This document shows positions 32,355-43,073 of a stretch of DNA of 44,744 bases, piece by piece (positions within the stretch are counted from its first letter, which is position 1; each line of letters opens with the position of its first letter). Location: assembly GCF_000428065.1 (NCBI RefSeq), contig NZ_ATZF01000011.1, positions 67,444 to 112,187 of the forward strand, read 5' to 3'. A program made the translations under genes and the position numbers. The notes beneath the pieces are model-generated. The model ran no database searches. It worked only from the letters and a program-made list of their open reading frames with translations, and was not told where the DNA came from. Source of the stretch: Shimazuella kribbensis DSM 45090. GTDB lineage: Bacteria > Bacillota > Bacilli > Thermoactinomycetales > Thermoactinomycetaceae.

Positions 32355-32881
32355 TGAGCTTGCTTTGTCCTGAGTGTGGAAAACGTCCAGCAACACTTCA
32401 TTATACGAAAATCGTAAATGGAGAAAAGACCGAAGCTCACTTGTGTGAGGTTTGCGCACAGGAAAAAGGCGAGTATATGCCTGGTTTTGATAATGGCTTC
32501 TCGTTTCATAACCTGTTATCTGGATTACTAAACTTTGATATGGTTTCAAGTGAATCCCCTAATATTGCACAACAAAAGACTATGCCACGATGTGCAACAT
32601 GTGGGCTGACGTATAATCAATTTAGTAAAATTGGTCGATTTGGCTGTAGCGATTGTTTTGAGACATTTCGCGATCGTTTGGACCCGCTTCTTCGCCGTAT
32701 TCATGGTTCTACCGCACATCAAGGGAAGATACCAGAACGGACGAAAGGCGAGTTGAAAATAAGGCGAGACCTAGAAAAACTTCGCGAACAGCTCGCTCGA
32801 TCTGTTGAGTCAGAGGAATTTGAAGAAGCAGCACAACTCCGCGATCAGATTCGTTCCTTACAGGAACAACTATCGGAGTAA
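32354..32881 (+). CDS. mcsA: McsA, activator of the McsB arginine kinase
   Basis: McsA binds and activates McsB and helps deliver clients to ClpCP. Two zinc-binding pairs are visible, LLCPECG with CEVCAQ and RCATCG with CSDCF, and the C-terminal UVR motif is LEKLREQLARSVESEEFEEA then AQLRDQI. Length is 175 residues. The ATG overlaps the ctsR stop, with TTAGGAGG upstream. Confidence 0.94.
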   Translation: MSLLCPECGKRPATLHYTKIVNGEKTEAHLCEVCAQEKGEYMPGFDNGFSFHNLLSGLLNFDMVSSESPNIAQQKTMPRCATCGLTYNQFSKIGRFGCSDCFETFRDRLDPLLRRIHGSTAHQGKIPERTKGELKIRRDLEKLREQLARSVESEEFEEAAQLRDQIRSLQEQLSE

Positions 32882-32896
32882 GGAGGCGGAAAAAAA

Positions 32897-33967
32897 TTGT
32901 CCTTGAATCATTTTCTAGAAAATGCAATGAGTGAATGGATGCGGGTAAAAGGCGCCGATTCCGATGTGATTTTTTCCAGTAGGGTTCGGATTGCACGTAA
33001 TTTGGCTCATATCCCATTTCCGATGCTCAGTACCGCCTCCCAGTCAGAAGAAGTGATTCACCTGATTGAAGAAGCTCTTACAAAAGATGATATTCCAGAG
33101 ATTTTAGAGAATGCAGAACTTATTCAAATGGCGGATTTGACCGATCTCCAAAAAAGAGTATTGGTAGAAAAACATTTGATCAGTCCTCATCTAGCAGAAG
33201 AATCGACATCTGGTGCGGTTCTCTTTAGCCAAGATGAGTCTGTGAGTATCATGGTAAATGAAGAAGATCATATACGTATACAATGCTTATTTCCAGGTTT
33301 TCAATTAGAAAAAGCGTGGAAATTAGCATCTCAAATAGATGACTGGTTAGAAAAGCATGTGAGCTTTGCGTTTGATGAACAATGTGGTTACTTGACGAGT
33401 TGTCCAACAAATGTTGGTACTGGTATTCGAGCTTCTGTGATGATTCATCTTCCAGCACTTGCTCTTACACAGCAGTTGAATCGTTTCATACCTGCGATTA
33501 CCCAGGTAGGTTTAGCTGTGAGAGGGATTTATGGGGAAGGAAGCGAAGCGCTAGGGAATCTATATCAAGTATCCAATCAGGTGACTCTTGGTCAATCTGA
33601 AGAGGAAATCATCAATAAACTACAGGGTGTCGTTCGTCAAATGATTGATCATGAAAAACAGGCACGTGAAAGACTGCTAGGTATGTCACCCATTCAGTTG
33701 GAAGATAGAGTGACGCGTTCATTTGGTATTCTTGCTCATGCCCGTATCATTGATTCCAAAGAAGCGATGAAACGTTTGTCTGATGTCCGTTTAGGTATTG
33801 ATTTGGATTTATTGACAGGAGTTCCATCTTCGGTGATGAATGAGTTAATGGTATTGATTCAACCAGGATTTCTGCAACAGTATGCTGGGGAAAAATTAGG
33901 CGCAGAAGAGCGGGATATTCGCAGAGCTGAGCTGATTCGTGAACGACTTGGAATGGAAAGAGATTGA
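32897..33967 (+). CDS. mcsB: McsB protein arginine kinase
   Basis: Phosphorylates arginines on CtsR and misfolded proteins, marking them for ClpCP. The phosphagen-kinase fold is clear in 356 residues: SSRVRIARNL, NEEDHIRIQCL, the catalytic-Cys loop YLTSCPTNVGTGIRASVM and RGIYGEGSEALGNLYQVSN. The start is TTG with AAGGAGGCGG upstream, common for this gene. It lies between mcsA and clpC with short spacers, one operon under CtsR. Confidence 0.95.
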   Translation: MSLNHFLENAMSEWMRVKGADSDVIFSSRVRIARNLAHIPFPMLSTASQSEEVIHLIEEALTKDDIPEILENAELIQMADLTDLQKRVLVEKHLISPHLAEESTSGAVLFSQDESVSIMVNEEDHIRIQCLFPGFQLEKAWKLASQIDDWLEKHVSFAFDEQCGYLTSCPTNVGTGIRASVMIHLPALALTQQLNRFIPAITQVGLAVRGIYGEGSEALGNLYQVSNQVTLGQSEEEIINKLQGVVRQMIDHEKQARERLLGMSPIQLEDRVTRSFGILAHARIIDSKEAMKRLSDVRLGIDLDLLTGVPSSVMNELMVLIQPGFLQQYAGEKLGAEERDIRRAELIRERLGMERD

Positions 33968-33992
33968 CAGATAAAAGAAGAGGTGAAGCGAT

Positions 33993-36434
33993 ATGATGTT
34001 TGGAAGGTTTACAGAACGGGCGCAAAAAGTACTCTCTTTGGCACAAGAGGAAGCAGTTCGTTTAGGACACACCAATATTGGTACCGAACATATTCTTTTA
34101 GGATTGATCCGTGAAGGGGACGGAATTGCAGCCAAGGCACTAGTTGCTTTAGGGCTTGGTATGGAAAAAATCCAAAAAGAAGTCGAAACGTTAATCGGAC
34201 GTGGAAGTGGTCAACCTACTAGTATCGCCTATACACCAAGGGCCAAAAAGGTAATTGAGTTGTCCATGGACGAAGCTCGTAAGCTTGGTCATACTTACGT
34301 TGGTACCGAACATATTCTTCTGGGCTTGATTCGTGAGGGCGAAGGAGTAGCAGCACGTGTATTAAATAACCTTGGAGTTAGTCTGAATAAAGCACGTGGT
34401 CAAGTTCTTCAATTACTCGGAAGTACGGAGTCCGTCTCTTCTCATCAAGGGGGAACACAAATGAGTGCCAACACACCTACGTTAGATAGCTTGGCTCGTG
34501 ATTTGACCCAATCGGCGAGGGAAAGCAACCTAGACCCAGTTATCGGTAGAAGCAAAGAGATTGAGCGTGTGATTCAAGTATTATCTCGTCGTACCAAAAA
34601 TAATCCTGTACTTATTGGGGAACCAGGTGTAGGAAAAACAGCAGTAGCAGAAGGCTTGGCACAACGAATTGTCGAAGGCGATATTCCAGAAACCCTTCGC
34701 GGTAAACGAGTGATGACGCTGGATATGGGTACGGTTGTAGCAGGTACGAAATATCGTGGAGAATTTGAAGATCGCTTGAAAAAGATCATGGATGAGATTC
34801 GCCAAGCAGGTAACATCATTCTCTTTATTGATGAATTGCATACCTTGATCGGAGCAGGTGGTGCAGAAGGTGCGATTGATGCCTCCAATATTTTAAAACC
34901 TGCACTTGCACGTGGGGAGCTTCAATGCGTAGGTGCCACAACACTGGATGAGTATCGCAAATATATTGAAAAAGATGCAGCATTAGAACGACGCTTCCAA
35001 CCTATTACTGTAGATGAACCTTCAAAAGAAGAAGCTATTCTCATCTTACAAGGACTTCGTGATCGGTATGAAGCACACCACCGAGTAAAAATAACAGATG
35101 AAGCGATTGAACAAGCTGTTAAACTTTCCGATCGTTACATTACGGATCGTTATCTACCAGATAAAGCGATTGATTTGATTGATGAAGCAGCATCCAAAGT
35201 AAGACTTTCTTCTTATACCGTTCCACCAGAATTAAAAGAATTAGAGCAACGAATGGAAGAAGTGAAGAAAGAAAAAGATGCTGCTGTTCAAAGTCAAGAG
35301 TTTGAAAAAGCTGCTTCTCTACGCGATAAAGAGCAAAAATTACGAGAGGAATTGGAAACTACTCGTAACCGTTGGAGACAAGATCAAGGAAAAACAGATT
35401 CTGCTGTCACTTCAGAAGATGTAGCAGATGTAGTAGCTAGCTGGACAGGAATTCCTGTAGTGAAGCTAGCGGAAGAAGAAACAGAACGTTTGCTAAAAAT
35501 GGAAGATATCTTGCATAACAGAGTAATCGGACAAGAAGAAGCAGTAGTTTCTGTTGCCCGTGCTATCCGTCGTGCTCGAGCAGGTCTGAAAGATCCCAAA
35601 CGTCCTATTGGTTCCTTTATTTTCTTAGGTCCTACTGGCGTTGGTAAAACAGAACTGGCAAGAGCATTAGCAGAATCCATGTTTGGTGATGAAGATGCAA
35701 TGATCCGAATCGATATGTCTGAGTATATGGAGAAACATTCTACTAGCCGTCTTGTTGGTTCCCCTCCAGGATATGTTGGATATGATGAAGGTGGTCAGTT
35801 AACGGAAAAAGTTCGTCGCAAACCATATTCTGTTGTACTCTTTGATGAAATTGAAAAAGCGCACCCAGAAGTATTTAACGTGCTACTTCAAGTGTTGGAA
35901 GATGGTCGCCTCACAGATAGTAAGGGACGAACTGTTGATTTTCGTAATACCATCATCATTATGACCTCGAATGTGGGTGCATCTACCATCGGGAAAAATA
36001 CGAAACTTGGATTTACCGTTGGAGATAACAGCAAAGATGAATACGAGCGCATGAAACAAAATGTGATGGAAGAACTGAAGAAGAGCTTCCGTCCAGAATT
36101 TTTGAACCGTATTGATGATGTGATCGTGTTCCATTCTTTAAAAGAAGAACATCTCAGAGAAATCGTTACTCTCATGTCTGAAGAATTAAAAAAACGTTTG
36201 GCTGATCAGGATATTCATGTTGAAATGACACCTGAAGCAACCAAACATTTAGCCAAAGAAGGATTTGATCCTGCATACGGTGCTCGTCCATTGCGTCGTG
36301 CTATTCAAAAACATGTAGAAGATCGGCTTTCTGAGGAATTACTCAAAGGTAATATTGTCCGAGGGGATAAAGTATCCATCGATTTAAAAGATGGAAAATT
36401 AGTAGTAGAAAAAGCAAATGTCAGTACAACATAA
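33993..36434 (+). CDS. clpC: ClpC AAA+ unfoldase
   Basis: Hexameric unfoldase that feeds ClpP, with McsB and MecA-type adaptors. The 813 residues contain two N-terminal Clp repeats ([36 protein letters not shown]), D1 Walker [10 protein letters not shown], the M domain with a UVR motif ([15 protein letters not shown]), D2 Walker [10 protein letters not shown] and Walker [13 protein letters not shown]. Length is standard. GAAGAGGTGAAG precedes the ATG; it ends in a strong terminator. Confidence 0.97.
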   Translation: MMFGRFTERAQKVLSLAQEEAVRLGHTNIGTEHILLGLIREGDGIAAKALVALGLGMEKIQKEVETLIGRGSGQPTSIAYTPRAKKVIELSMDEARKLGHTYVGTEHILLGLIREGEGVAARVLNNLGVSLNKARGQVLQLLGSTESVSSHQGGTQMSANTPTLDSLARDLTQSARESNLDPVIGRSKEIERVIQVLSRRTKNNPVLIGEPGVGKTAVAEGLAQRIVEGDIPETLRGKRVMTLDMGTVVAGTKYRGEFEDRLKKIMDEIRQAGNIILFIDELHTLIGAGGAEGAIDASNILKPALARGELQCVGATTLDEYRKYIEKDAALERRFQPITVDEPSKEEAILILQGLRDRYEAHHRVKITDEAIEQAVKLSDRYITDRYLPDKAIDLIDEAASKVRLSSYTVPPELKELEQRMEEVKKEKDAAVQSQEFEKAASLRDKEQKLREELETTRNRWRQDQGKTDSAVTSEDVADVVASWTGIPVVKLAEEETERLLKMEDILHNRVIGQEEAVVSVARAIRRARAGLKDPKRPIGSFIFLGPTGVGKTELARALAESMFGDEDAMIRIDMSEYMEKHSTSRLVGSPPGYVGYDEGGQLTEKVRRKPYSVVLFDEIEKAHPEVFNVLLQVLEDGRLTDSKGRTVDFRNTIIIMTSNVGASTIGKNTKLGFTVGDNSKDEYERMKQNVMEELKKSFRPEFLNRIDDVIVFHSLKEEHLREIVTLMSEELKKRLADQDIHVEMTPEATKHLAKEGFDPAYGARPLRRAIQKHVEDRLSEELLKGNIVRGDKVSIDLKDGKLVVEKANVSTT

Positions 36435-36491
36435 AGATGGAAAATAATCTCCTTTGGTTGCACGAAGAATAAATAAATTTACTATCATTAG

Positions 36492-36519
36492 AAAAAAGCG
36501 GCATTTATGCCGCTTTTTT
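36492..36519. terminator. clpC operon terminator
   Basis: AAAAAAGCGGCAT and ATGCCGCTTTTTT form a perfect hairpin with flanking A and T runs, usable from both strands. Confidence 0.92.
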
Positions 36520-36610
36520 GCTTTCATTTAATAGGGAAATGCTGAAAAATCGATGTAAATATGATAGATTAAGTAAGGGAATCATATTTTTAATAATGAT
36601 AGTATTTTTA

Positions 36611-36898
36611 TTATAAATATAGCTCGGCAAATTTAGAGTCATATTTTACTGGGTCAAATTCTAACAATTCATATGTAGCAAGATCAAGGGTGTGGAATGG
36701 GTCTTTTGAGATGATGGTTTCTACTTCTTTTCGATCAGAGGTAGCAAATACAATTATCCCCCCAGATTTATCTGTTTTTCGTCCAGAAACAATCAGCTTA
36801 CCTGTTGCATATAAAGTGTCCAAATACTCTCGATGATCTTTCACATGGCGCTCAATCACATCAATAGGTCTTTGATAGTGTAAATGTGCAATAAACAC
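36611..36898 (-). CDS. YciI-like protein
   Basis: A 95-residue protein with the YciI dimeric alpha-beta barrel pattern: MFIAHLHYQRPIDVIERH, RPxHREYLD with an active-site-like HREYLD, GKLIVSGRKTDKSGGIIVF, and DPFHTLDLATYELLEF. Function is not known for the family beyond likely small-molecule binding or isomerase-type activity. The GTG start is behind GGGGGG. It is convergent with clpC and shares no operon. Confidence 0.85.
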   Translation of the reverse strand: MFIAHLHYQRPIDVIERHVKDHREYLDTLYATGKLIVSGRKTDKSGGIIVFATSDRKEVETIISKDPFHTLDLATYELLEFDPVKYDSKFAELYL

Positions 36899-36980
36899 AT
36901 TTTATCCCCCCTTTTGTAACTATCTATAGTTTATCCTACTCCTAGTGATTTGCCAAAAGCATCATGTCTTTGGTTTCATT

Positions 36981-36989
36981 TGTTATAAT
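36981..36989 (+). promoter_or_regulatory. extended -10 promoter for radA
   Basis: TGTTATAAT is an extended -10 located about 35 bases before the radA start. No good -35 is seen, as expected for this promoter type. Confidence 0.6.
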
Positions 36990-37023
36990 GTTTAACAAAA
37001 GATGGGATAAGGATGAATGAAAA

Positions 37024-38397
37024 TTGGCAAAAAACAAGAGTGTATTTGTATGTGGCGAGTGTGGATATGAGTTGCCCAAATGGATGGGACGTTGCCCAGG
37101 TTGTGGAGTATGGAACAGTCTTGTTGAGGAAAAGGTGATAACAGGGGGAAATAAACAAGCAAGTTCCCGTTCATCGAAAAAAACAAGAGAAAAGGCTACT
37201 CCTATAACCAAAGTAGAGAAGCTGGAAACTCCAAGATACGATACTCGAATGAAAGAATTAAATCGAGTTTTAGGAGGCGGTTTGGTTCCAGGTTCTATGG
37301 TATTAGTAGGTGGCGACCCAGGTATTGGTAAATCCACCCTTTTGTTGCAATCGACACATCTTTTAGCAGCGGGTGGAATGCAAGTTTTATATGTATCTGG
37401 GGAAGAATCTATGGAGCAGATTAGACTTCGAGCAGAACGTTTAGAAGCTCTATCTGATCAGCTGTTGGTTGCAGCGGAAACGGATTTACTTGCTATTGAA
37501 GAACTAGTAGAGGAGACTTCGCCACAACTAGTTGTTATTGATTCGATACAAACAATGTTTCATCCTGAAATTACGTCTGCTCCAGGGAGTGTTTCCCAAG
37601 TAAGAGAGTGTACGAGCCAGTTGATGCGCTTAGCCAAAGAAAAAAGAGTGACAATCATTATTGTTGGCCATGTCACAAAATCTGGTGCACTTGCGGGTCC
37701 AAGAATGCTGGAACATATGGTAGATTCTGTTCTCTATTTTGAAGGAGAAAGACACCATACATACCGTGTACTTCGAGCGGTGAAAAATCGTTTTGGTTCC
37801 ACAAATGAAATTGGTGTATTTGAGATGAAAGAATTAGGACTAGTGGAAGTCGGAAATCCATCCGAGTTATTTTTATCAGGGCGTCCAGTTGGAGTTTCTG
37901 GGACAGCTGTTGCAGCTAGTATTGAAGGTACAAGACCAGTTTTAGTGGAGTTACAAGCACTAGTTACGCCTACAAGTAACGCGATTCCAAAACGAATGGC
38001 AACCGGTGTCGATCATCATCGTGTTAGTATGATGTTGGCTGTTTTGGAAAAAAGACTAGGTTTCTCTCTCCATCAACAAGATGTCTTTCTAAATGTTGTA
38101 GGAGGAGTAAAATTGGATGAACCAGCTATTGACCTAGCTATTGCCCTAAGTCTCGCTTCTAGTTTTCGTGATCGTCCAATAGGGGTAGACTATTTATTTA
38201 TAGGTGAGATCGGTTTGACAGGAGAAGTTCGAGGTGTTAGTCGAATCGAACAGCGGGTGGCAGAGGCCCATCAGATGGGATTTTCTAATGTCATTATTCC
38301 AGAAAAAAATATGCGAGGATGGAACCCGCCAGAAGGAATTGAACGAATCGGAGTCAAAACATTGAAAGAAGCATTGGAAGTCGCATTGGGAGGGTAA
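37024..38397 (+). CDS. radA: RadA DNA repair/recombination ATPase
   Basis: RecA-like helicase that extends recombination branches. The 457 residues contain the zinc finger [20 protein letters not shown], Walker [13 protein letters not shown], the RadA-specific KNRFG ([14 protein letters not shown]) and a C-terminal Lon-like domain ([20 protein letters not shown]). The start is TTG, giving MAKNKSVF as in relatives. It lies six bases before disA, the normal Bacillales arrangement. Confidence 0.96.
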   Translation: MAKNKSVFVCGECGYELPKWMGRCPGCGVWNSLVEEKVITGGNKQASSRSSKKTREKATPITKVEKLETPRYDTRMKELNRVLGGGLVPGSMVLVGGDPGIGKSTLLLQSTHLLAAGGMQVLYVSGEESMEQIRLRAERLEALSDQLLVAAETDLLAIEELVEETSPQLVVIDSIQTMFHPEITSAPGSVSQVRECTSQLMRLAKEKRVTIIIVGHVTKSGALAGPRMLEHMVDSVLYFEGERHHTYRVLRAVKNRFGSTNEIGVFEMKELGLVEVGNPSELFLSGRPVGVSGTAVAASIEGTRPVLVELQALVTPTSNAIPKRMATGVDHHRVSMMLAVLEKRLGFSLHQQDVFLNVVGGVKLDEPAIDLAIALSLASSFRDRPIGVDYLFIGEIGLTGEVRGVSRIEQRVAEAHQMGFSNVIIPEKNMRGWNPPEGIERIGVKTLKEALEVALGG

Positions 38398-38402
38398 ATA
38401 AG

Positions 38403-39476
38403 TTGCGAGAGGAAAAAATAGGACATATTGATGATATGCTGTCGTTAATAGCACCAGGAACTGCTTTTCGAGAAGGCTTGGATAATATTTTAGGAGCTAA
38501 AACTGGTGCTCTCATTGTAATGGGTTATGATAGTGCAGTTGCAGATATAGTAGATGGTGGTTTTCATATCGATTGTCCGTTCTCATCTTCATTTCTTTAT
38601 GAACTAGCAAAGATGGATGGTGCGATCATTTTATCCAATGATGGTAAACGTATTTTGTATGCAAATGCGCAACTTGTTCCTAGTGCTACACTCCCCTCCA
38701 CAGAAACTGGAATTCGTCATCGCACAGCTCAGAGAACAGCTAGACAAACAGGTAAACTAGTTGTATCGATATCTCAACGTCGGAATACGATTACCCTCTA
38801 TCGAGGTACTGTTCGATACTCCCTTAAAGATATTCGTGTCATTCTAACGAAAGCCAATCAAGCTGTTCAAACGCTAGAAAAATATAAATCAGTTCTGGAT
38901 CAAGCTACAACGAACCTCAGTGCTTTGGAATTTGAAGAGTTGGTGACGCTTGATGAAGTAACGAACGTTTTGCAACGAATGGAAATGGTTTTGCGTGTAA
39001 AACGTGAGATTGATAGTTATATACATGAATTAGGAATTGAAGGTCGCCTTATTCGAATGCAATTAGATGAGTTGATGGGTAATATGGAGCAAGAGGCGCA
39101 TTTATTAGTAAAAGATTATGCTATTGATAGGCAGCAGTACCAACCGCAGAATGTTTTTGCTGCGCTCAAACAATTATCTGCTGACGAACTATTGGATCAT
39201 CAAGTTGTAGCCAAACTGATTGGATATGCAGGACCTCTCAATTTACAAGAAGAACCTGTATCAGCAAAAGGATACCGGATATTAGGGAAAATCCCTCGAA
39301 TTCCTAGCACGGTTATTCAGAAATTAGTGGAGCGATTTGAGGTGTTGCCGCAAATGATGTTAGCAACGATGGAAGAATTGGATGAAGTAGAGGGAATTGG
39401 TGCAGTTCGAGCAAGAGCTGTTCAAGATGGGTTGAAACGAATTCGTAGTCAAGTATTTATTGATCGGCATCTTTAG
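38403..39476 (+). CDS. disA: DisA diadenylate cyclase / DNA integrity scanner
   Basis: Makes c-di-AMP from ATP and scans DNA for branched structures. The DAC domain shows [10 protein letters not shown] and the [13 protein letters not shown] motif; a linker helical region and the C-terminal HhH domain ([19 protein letters not shown]) complete the usual 357 residues. TTG start after radA, probably one transcript. The 394 bases downstream contain no convincing gene; a 46-codon frame at 39557 lacks a ribosome site. Confidence 0.96.
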   Translation: MREEKIGHIDDMLSLIAPGTAFREGLDNILGAKTGALIVMGYDSAVADIVDGGFHIDCPFSSSFLYELAKMDGAIILSNDGKRILYANAQLVPSATLPSTETGIRHRTAQRTARQTGKLVVSISQRRNTITLYRGTVRYSLKDIRVILTKANQAVQTLEKYKSVLDQATTNLSALEFEELVTLDEVTNVLQRMEMVLRVKREIDSYIHELGIEGRLIRMQLDELMGNMEQEAHLLVKDYAIDRQQYQPQNVFAALKQLSADELLDHQVVAKLIGYAGPLNLQEEPVSAKGYRILGKIPRIPSTVIQKLVERFEVLPQMMLATMEELDEVEGIGAVRARAVQDGLKRIRSQVFIDRHL

Positions 39477-39870
39477 AATTATGTCATAAAGGAATGTTTA
39501 TATTTAAAATAGAATATTTTGGTGAATGCCTATTTTACTTGTGGTAGAATGACTTTATGAATGGGATTTGGACAAAAACATTTTTTGTCCTACCTGCTTT
39601 ACTATTCACCATAATTATTTGTTGTTGCCATGGAACATCACTCAGGCAAAGTACTAAAGAATGGATCCAGATAAGAGGTTATCCCATATTCATAGGATGA
39701 TGGGTTTTCTCTAATTTTCTGTACGACAGATGCTTTTTTCGGATGTCCTTTCTGTTTTAGAAAAGATGTTCAAGATTAGATCAGATACCAAAGTAGCGTT
39801 GTTAAGCAATATGATACATTCCGACCAGTACCTCTGATTAACTCGGTATTTGATCGCTAGGAGGTTCGTT

Positions 39871-40575
39871 ATGTTTGCAAGAGTTTTACCTAACTTATTT
39901 ACAGTGGGGAATTTATTTCTAGGTGTCATGGCTATTCTTTTAGCAATAAACAACCACTGGGAGTATGCTGCCATTACCGTTATTATTGGAATGCTACTCG
40001 ATGGTTTGGACGGTAAAGTTGCACGTATGTTAAACACACAGAGTGAATTTGGTAAAGAACTGGACTCATTATCTGATGTTATAACTTTTGGTGTTGCCCC
40101 AGCAATTATTATGTATGTTTCTGTTTTGAAAAGCTTTGGAGCTGAAGGTTGGTTTATTACCGCTATCTTTCCTATCTGCGGTGCTTTAAGACTTGCTCGC
40201 TTCAATGTCCAAAGTGGTCCTAAAGGATACTTTGTTGGTCTGCCAATAACAGCAGCAGGTGGTATACTTGCTACAATGGCTTTGTATGACAAGTATATTG
40301 ACAATCATTACATCATGGCTATTGGAATGATTTTTTTATCTTTCTTAATGGTTAGTCAAGTCAAGTATCCTGCTTTTAAGAAAATGAAAACCCCCAAAGC
40401 TTTCTTGTGGATTTCCGCTGTATTCGTAGTAGCAATTGCGATTTCTGCAATTTTTTATCCTGCTGAGTTGCCGAAGGTGATTTTTGTACCTTTAGCATTA
40501 TATGCTCTATATGGTTTGAAAAAATCAATCCGTAGAAAACGCGCCAACAAGAATGAAGAGCCAGTAGAAGATTAA
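39871..40575 (+). CDS. pssA: CDP-diacylglycerol-serine O-phosphatidyltransferase
   Basis: Forms phosphatidylserine, precursor of phosphatidylethanolamine. The CDP-alcohol phosphotransferase motif DGLDGKVARMLN...FGKELDSLSD is complete, followed by several TM helices and a basic tail. I use the ATG at 39871, eight bases after TAGGAGG, giving 234 residues; an upstream frame extension is not needed. It stands alone between disA and carD with its own terminator. Confidence 0.94.
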   Translation: MFARVLPNLFTVGNLFLGVMAILLAINNHWEYAAITVIIGMLLDGLDGKVARMLNTQSEFGKELDSLSDVITFGVAPAIIMYVSVLKSFGAEGWFITAIFPICGALRLARFNVQSGPKGYFVGLPITAAGGILATMALYDKYIDNHYIMAIGMIFLSFLMVSQVKYPAFKKMKTPKAFLWISAVFVVAIAISAIFYPAELPKVIFVPLALYALYGLKKSIRRKRANKNEEPVED

Positions 40576-40608
40576 AACAACCCTCTTAAAAAGGGTTGTT
40601 TTTTTTTG
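40576..40608 (+). terminator. pssA terminator
   Basis: AACAACCCT pairs with AGGGTTGTT, followed by eight T residues. Confidence 0.9.
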
Positions 40609-40960
40609 TTATTTATATATAAAGAGAGATTACTTTGTCTAAAAATCGATAAATTACAAACAAAACTTGTGTCACATTCGTTAAAAAACAGAATCTCCAT
40701 AATATCTCCAAGTTTATTTGCTAGAATAAAGTAAGTTTCCATCAGATTTCTCTTATTTTCACAAGTGAAGGGCTTTGAATTTTTCCCGTTGAATGATTAT
40801 AGAGGCTCGGAATAAACAGTATTACAAATTATCGGATAGGAAAGGATGGAATTAGGGGGAATTTATTTAGGGAAACAAAACAATTATGATCCAATTCAGT
40901 GACTTTATTGAAAAAGTGTCAAATGTTCCTTTTCTTTGTAAAAAAAATACTCAAAAAGCG

Positions 40961-40989
40961 TTGACGCATCTCTATTAGTGTGCTAATAT
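40961..40989 (+). promoter_or_regulatory. SigA promoter for carD
   Basis: TTGACG (40961-40966) and TAATAT (40984-40989) are spaced by 17 bases, about 80 bases before the carD start. The remaining 350 bases between pssA and this promoter are AT-rich and show no gene. Confidence 0.8.
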
Positions 40990-41067
40990 GTTCTGTTTGT
41001 TTCGTATTGACATCAATGCCGCTTTGTGATATCTTGGAAATAGACATTGTCTTTGGAGGTGGCCCAA

Positions 41068-41556
41068 TTGTTCAACATAGGTGACAAGGTGGTTTACCCA
41101 ATGCATGGAGCCGGCGTTATTGAGTCAATCGAAGAGAGAGAAATTTTGGGTGAACGGCAACAATATTATATTATGCGCATGCCAATTGGGGACATGAAAG
41201 TAATGGTCCCGCTTAAGAATGTAGATACAATTGGTCTGCGAGAAGTGATTGATGATAATACGGTTGAGCTTGTTCTGCAACGAATGAGACAGTTTGAAGA
41301 TGATGATACAACAAACTGGAACAGAAGATTTCGAGCAAATTTAGATAAAATGAAAACGGGAGATATCTACGATGTAGCTGAAGTCGTCCGCTCTCTCATG
41401 CGTAGAGATGGCGAAAAAGGCTTATCTACTGGTGAGCGAAAGATGCTGGACAATGCAAAGCAAATTCTGATCAGTGAGTTTGTTTTGGCTCGTGATTTAG
41501 AAGAAGAACAGGCATTTCAGCTCATAGATGGATTAATAACCAACGAAGAGCAATAA
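41068..41556 (+). CDS. carD: CarD/CdnL-type RNA polymerase-binding regulator
   Basis: CarD-family proteins bind the RNA polymerase beta subunit and stabilise open complexes. The 162 residues begin MFNIGDKVVYPMHGAGVIES (RNAP-interaction Tudor-like domain) and continue with a helical DNA-contact domain (LMRRDGEKGLSTGERKMLDN). TTG at 41068 is chosen because GGAGGTGG lies seven bases upstream; the frame extends to 41047 but would run through that site. It sits between pssA and the PIN/TRAM gene. Confidence 0.92.
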   Translation: MFNIGDKVVYPMHGAGVIESIEEREILGERQQYYIMRMPIGDMKVMVPLKNVDTIGLREVIDDNTVELVLQRMRQFEDDDTTNWNRRFRANLDKMKTGDIYDVAEVVRSLMRRDGEKGLSTGERKMLDNAKQILISEFVLARDLEEEQAFQLIDGLITNEEQ

Positions 41557-41707
41557 AGAAGTATAAGAAACCCCCTTTTAGGCTGGGATGATGCTGTTTT
41601 ACATGCAGTAGATAAGAGACATCATATACATTTTTATCTGTTCGGGAAAATAAATTTTTCTGGATTCGATTATTCTGACTATGATTTGTTTATAATTACT
41701 AATATCA

Positions 41708-41843
41708 GGTATGCGTAAAAGTAACGTTGTAGCCTGAAAAAGGCTTATACGCTAGAGGTGTTGTGGATACGCCTATACGAATAAGGATAGTCTAACTGTC
41801 AAACTTCGTAGATGAAGCACACGATTTTAGTCGTGAGTAGTTC
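41708..41843 (+). ncRNA. orphan IS605-type right-end RNA remnant
   Basis: A structured non-coding stretch with no tnpB. Stems: GCGTA/TACGC enclosing GCCT-GAAAA-AGGC, CTTC-GTAGAT-GAAG, and a final hairpin CACGAT-TTTA-GTCGTG (41820-41835). The last shares TTTAGTCGTGAGT with the right end of the TnpB element at 4204-4216 and is likewise followed by GTT-x-AC. It ends about 45 bases before the PIN/TRAM start codon. It may be a transposon scar or a stand-alone guide-type RNA. Confidence 0.55.
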
Positions 41844-41887
41844 ACAATGTTAACAACTAGAGTTGATAAGAGAGGGGGTGAAGCCCC

Positions 41888-42991
41888 ATGATGAAACGTT
41901 TCGTGCAACTCGCCTTCGCACTTGCTGGAGCATCTGCTGGATATTATGTAGGACCAAAGTTGTTCGGGGTGCTTCTCAGGTCTCCTCTTAATTTTGGTGA
42001 AGTTCCTGCACCACATTGGATTGGAGCTATTCTTGGGGCAATCATTCTGTTTGTGGCAGCCATGTGGTTGGCTGACCCTATTGTATCTTGGATAAAATGG
42101 TCTGAGGAAAGATTGGTGAAAATACCTGCGGCAGATGGACTTTTTGGCGCGCTTGGCCTCATCTTTGGACTCATAATTGCGTTTTTAATTCAGCAGCCAT
42201 TGTCTCAGTTGCCTAATATTCCTGGTGTTTCACGTATCTTGCCTTTTGTATTATCTGGGTTCCTCGGCTATATCGGTTTTCGAGTCGGATATAAAAAACG
42301 CGATGAATTGATTACGGTTTTCACTTTAGGAAGACAATCAAGAGAAAAGGCTAGACAAAAGGAAAAGCAAGCATCTGCAATTCAAGAACATAAAATTTTG
42401 GATACAAGTGTAATTATTGACGGTAGAATAGCAGATATTTGCCGTACTGGTTTCTTGGAAGGTACACTAGTTATCCCTGGGTTTGTTCTAGAAGAATTGC
42501 AACATATTGCTGATTCATCTGATTTATTGAAACGAAATCGTGGCCGGCGTGGTTTGGATATCTTGAATAAGATTCAAAAAGAACTGGATGTAAAAGTGAT
42601 GATTTACGAAGGTGATTTTGAAGATATCCAAGAAGTAGATAGCAAATTAGTGAAGTTGGCTAAGGTGCTCTCAGGTAAAGTGGTTACCAATGACTTTAAT
42701 CTCAATAAGGTTTGTGAACTGCAAGGTGTAAAAGTACTTAATATTAACGATTTAGCAAATGCAGTAAAACCTGTTGTTTTACCAGGTGAAGAGATCCATG
42801 TGCAAGTGATCAAAGATGGAAAAGAACATGGTCAAGGGGTAGCATATTTAGACGATGGTACCATGATCGTGATCGAAGGTGGACGAGAGTTTATTGGCGA
42901 TGAGATTGATGTACTTGTCACCAGTGTACTTCAAACATCTGCTGGTCGAATGATATTTGCTAAACCAAAATTGTTAGAACGTGCTCTATAG
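41888..42991 (+). CDS. PIN/TRAM-domain membrane protein (YacL type)
   Basis: A 367-residue protein: four N-terminal TM segments (about 5-135), a PIN nuclease domain with acidic residues in LDTSVIIDGRIADIC and VTNDFNLNKVC, and a C-terminal TRAM domain (PGEEIHVQVIKDGKEHGQGV). The PIN fold implies RNA cleavage; TRAM would bind the RNA. The in vivo target is not established. GAGGGGGTGAAG precedes the ATG. The disA-to-ispD location is the standard one for yacL. Confidence 0.92.
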   Translation: MMKRFVQLAFALAGASAGYYVGPKLFGVLLRSPLNFGEVPAPHWIGAILGAIILFVAAMWLADPIVSWIKWSEERLVKIPAADGLFGALGLIFGLIIAFLIQQPLSQLPNIPGVSRILPFVLSGFLGYIGFRVGYKKRDELITVFTLGRQSREKARQKEKQASAIQEHKILDTSVIIDGRIADICRTGFLEGTLVIPGFVLEELQHIADSSDLLKRNRGRRGLDILNKIQKELDVKVMIYEGDFEDIQEVDSKLVKLAKVLSGKVVTNDFNLNKVCELQGVKVLNINDLANAVKPVVLPGEEIHVQVIKDGKEHGQGVAYLDDGTMIVIEGGREFIGDEIDVLVTSVLQTSAGRMIFAKPKLLERAL

Positions 42992-43018
42992 CCCAGTTTA
43001 CATACTGGGCTTGTTTTA
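42991..43018 (+). terminator. terminator after the PIN/TRAM gene
   Basis: GCCCAGT pairs with ACTGGGC around TTACAT, followed by TTGTTTT. The hairpin begins on the last base of the stop codon. Confidence 0.8.
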
Positions 43019-43073
43019 TGTTTGTGGTAAATGTGGTATTCTCAGCTCATCAACATAAAAGGAGTATCCTATA

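Noticed and set aside
39557-39697. A 46-codon frame with a hydrophobic N-terminal half between disA and pssA
   Set aside because: It has no ribosome site, no recognisable signal-peptide layout with a mature part, and no link to its neighbours.
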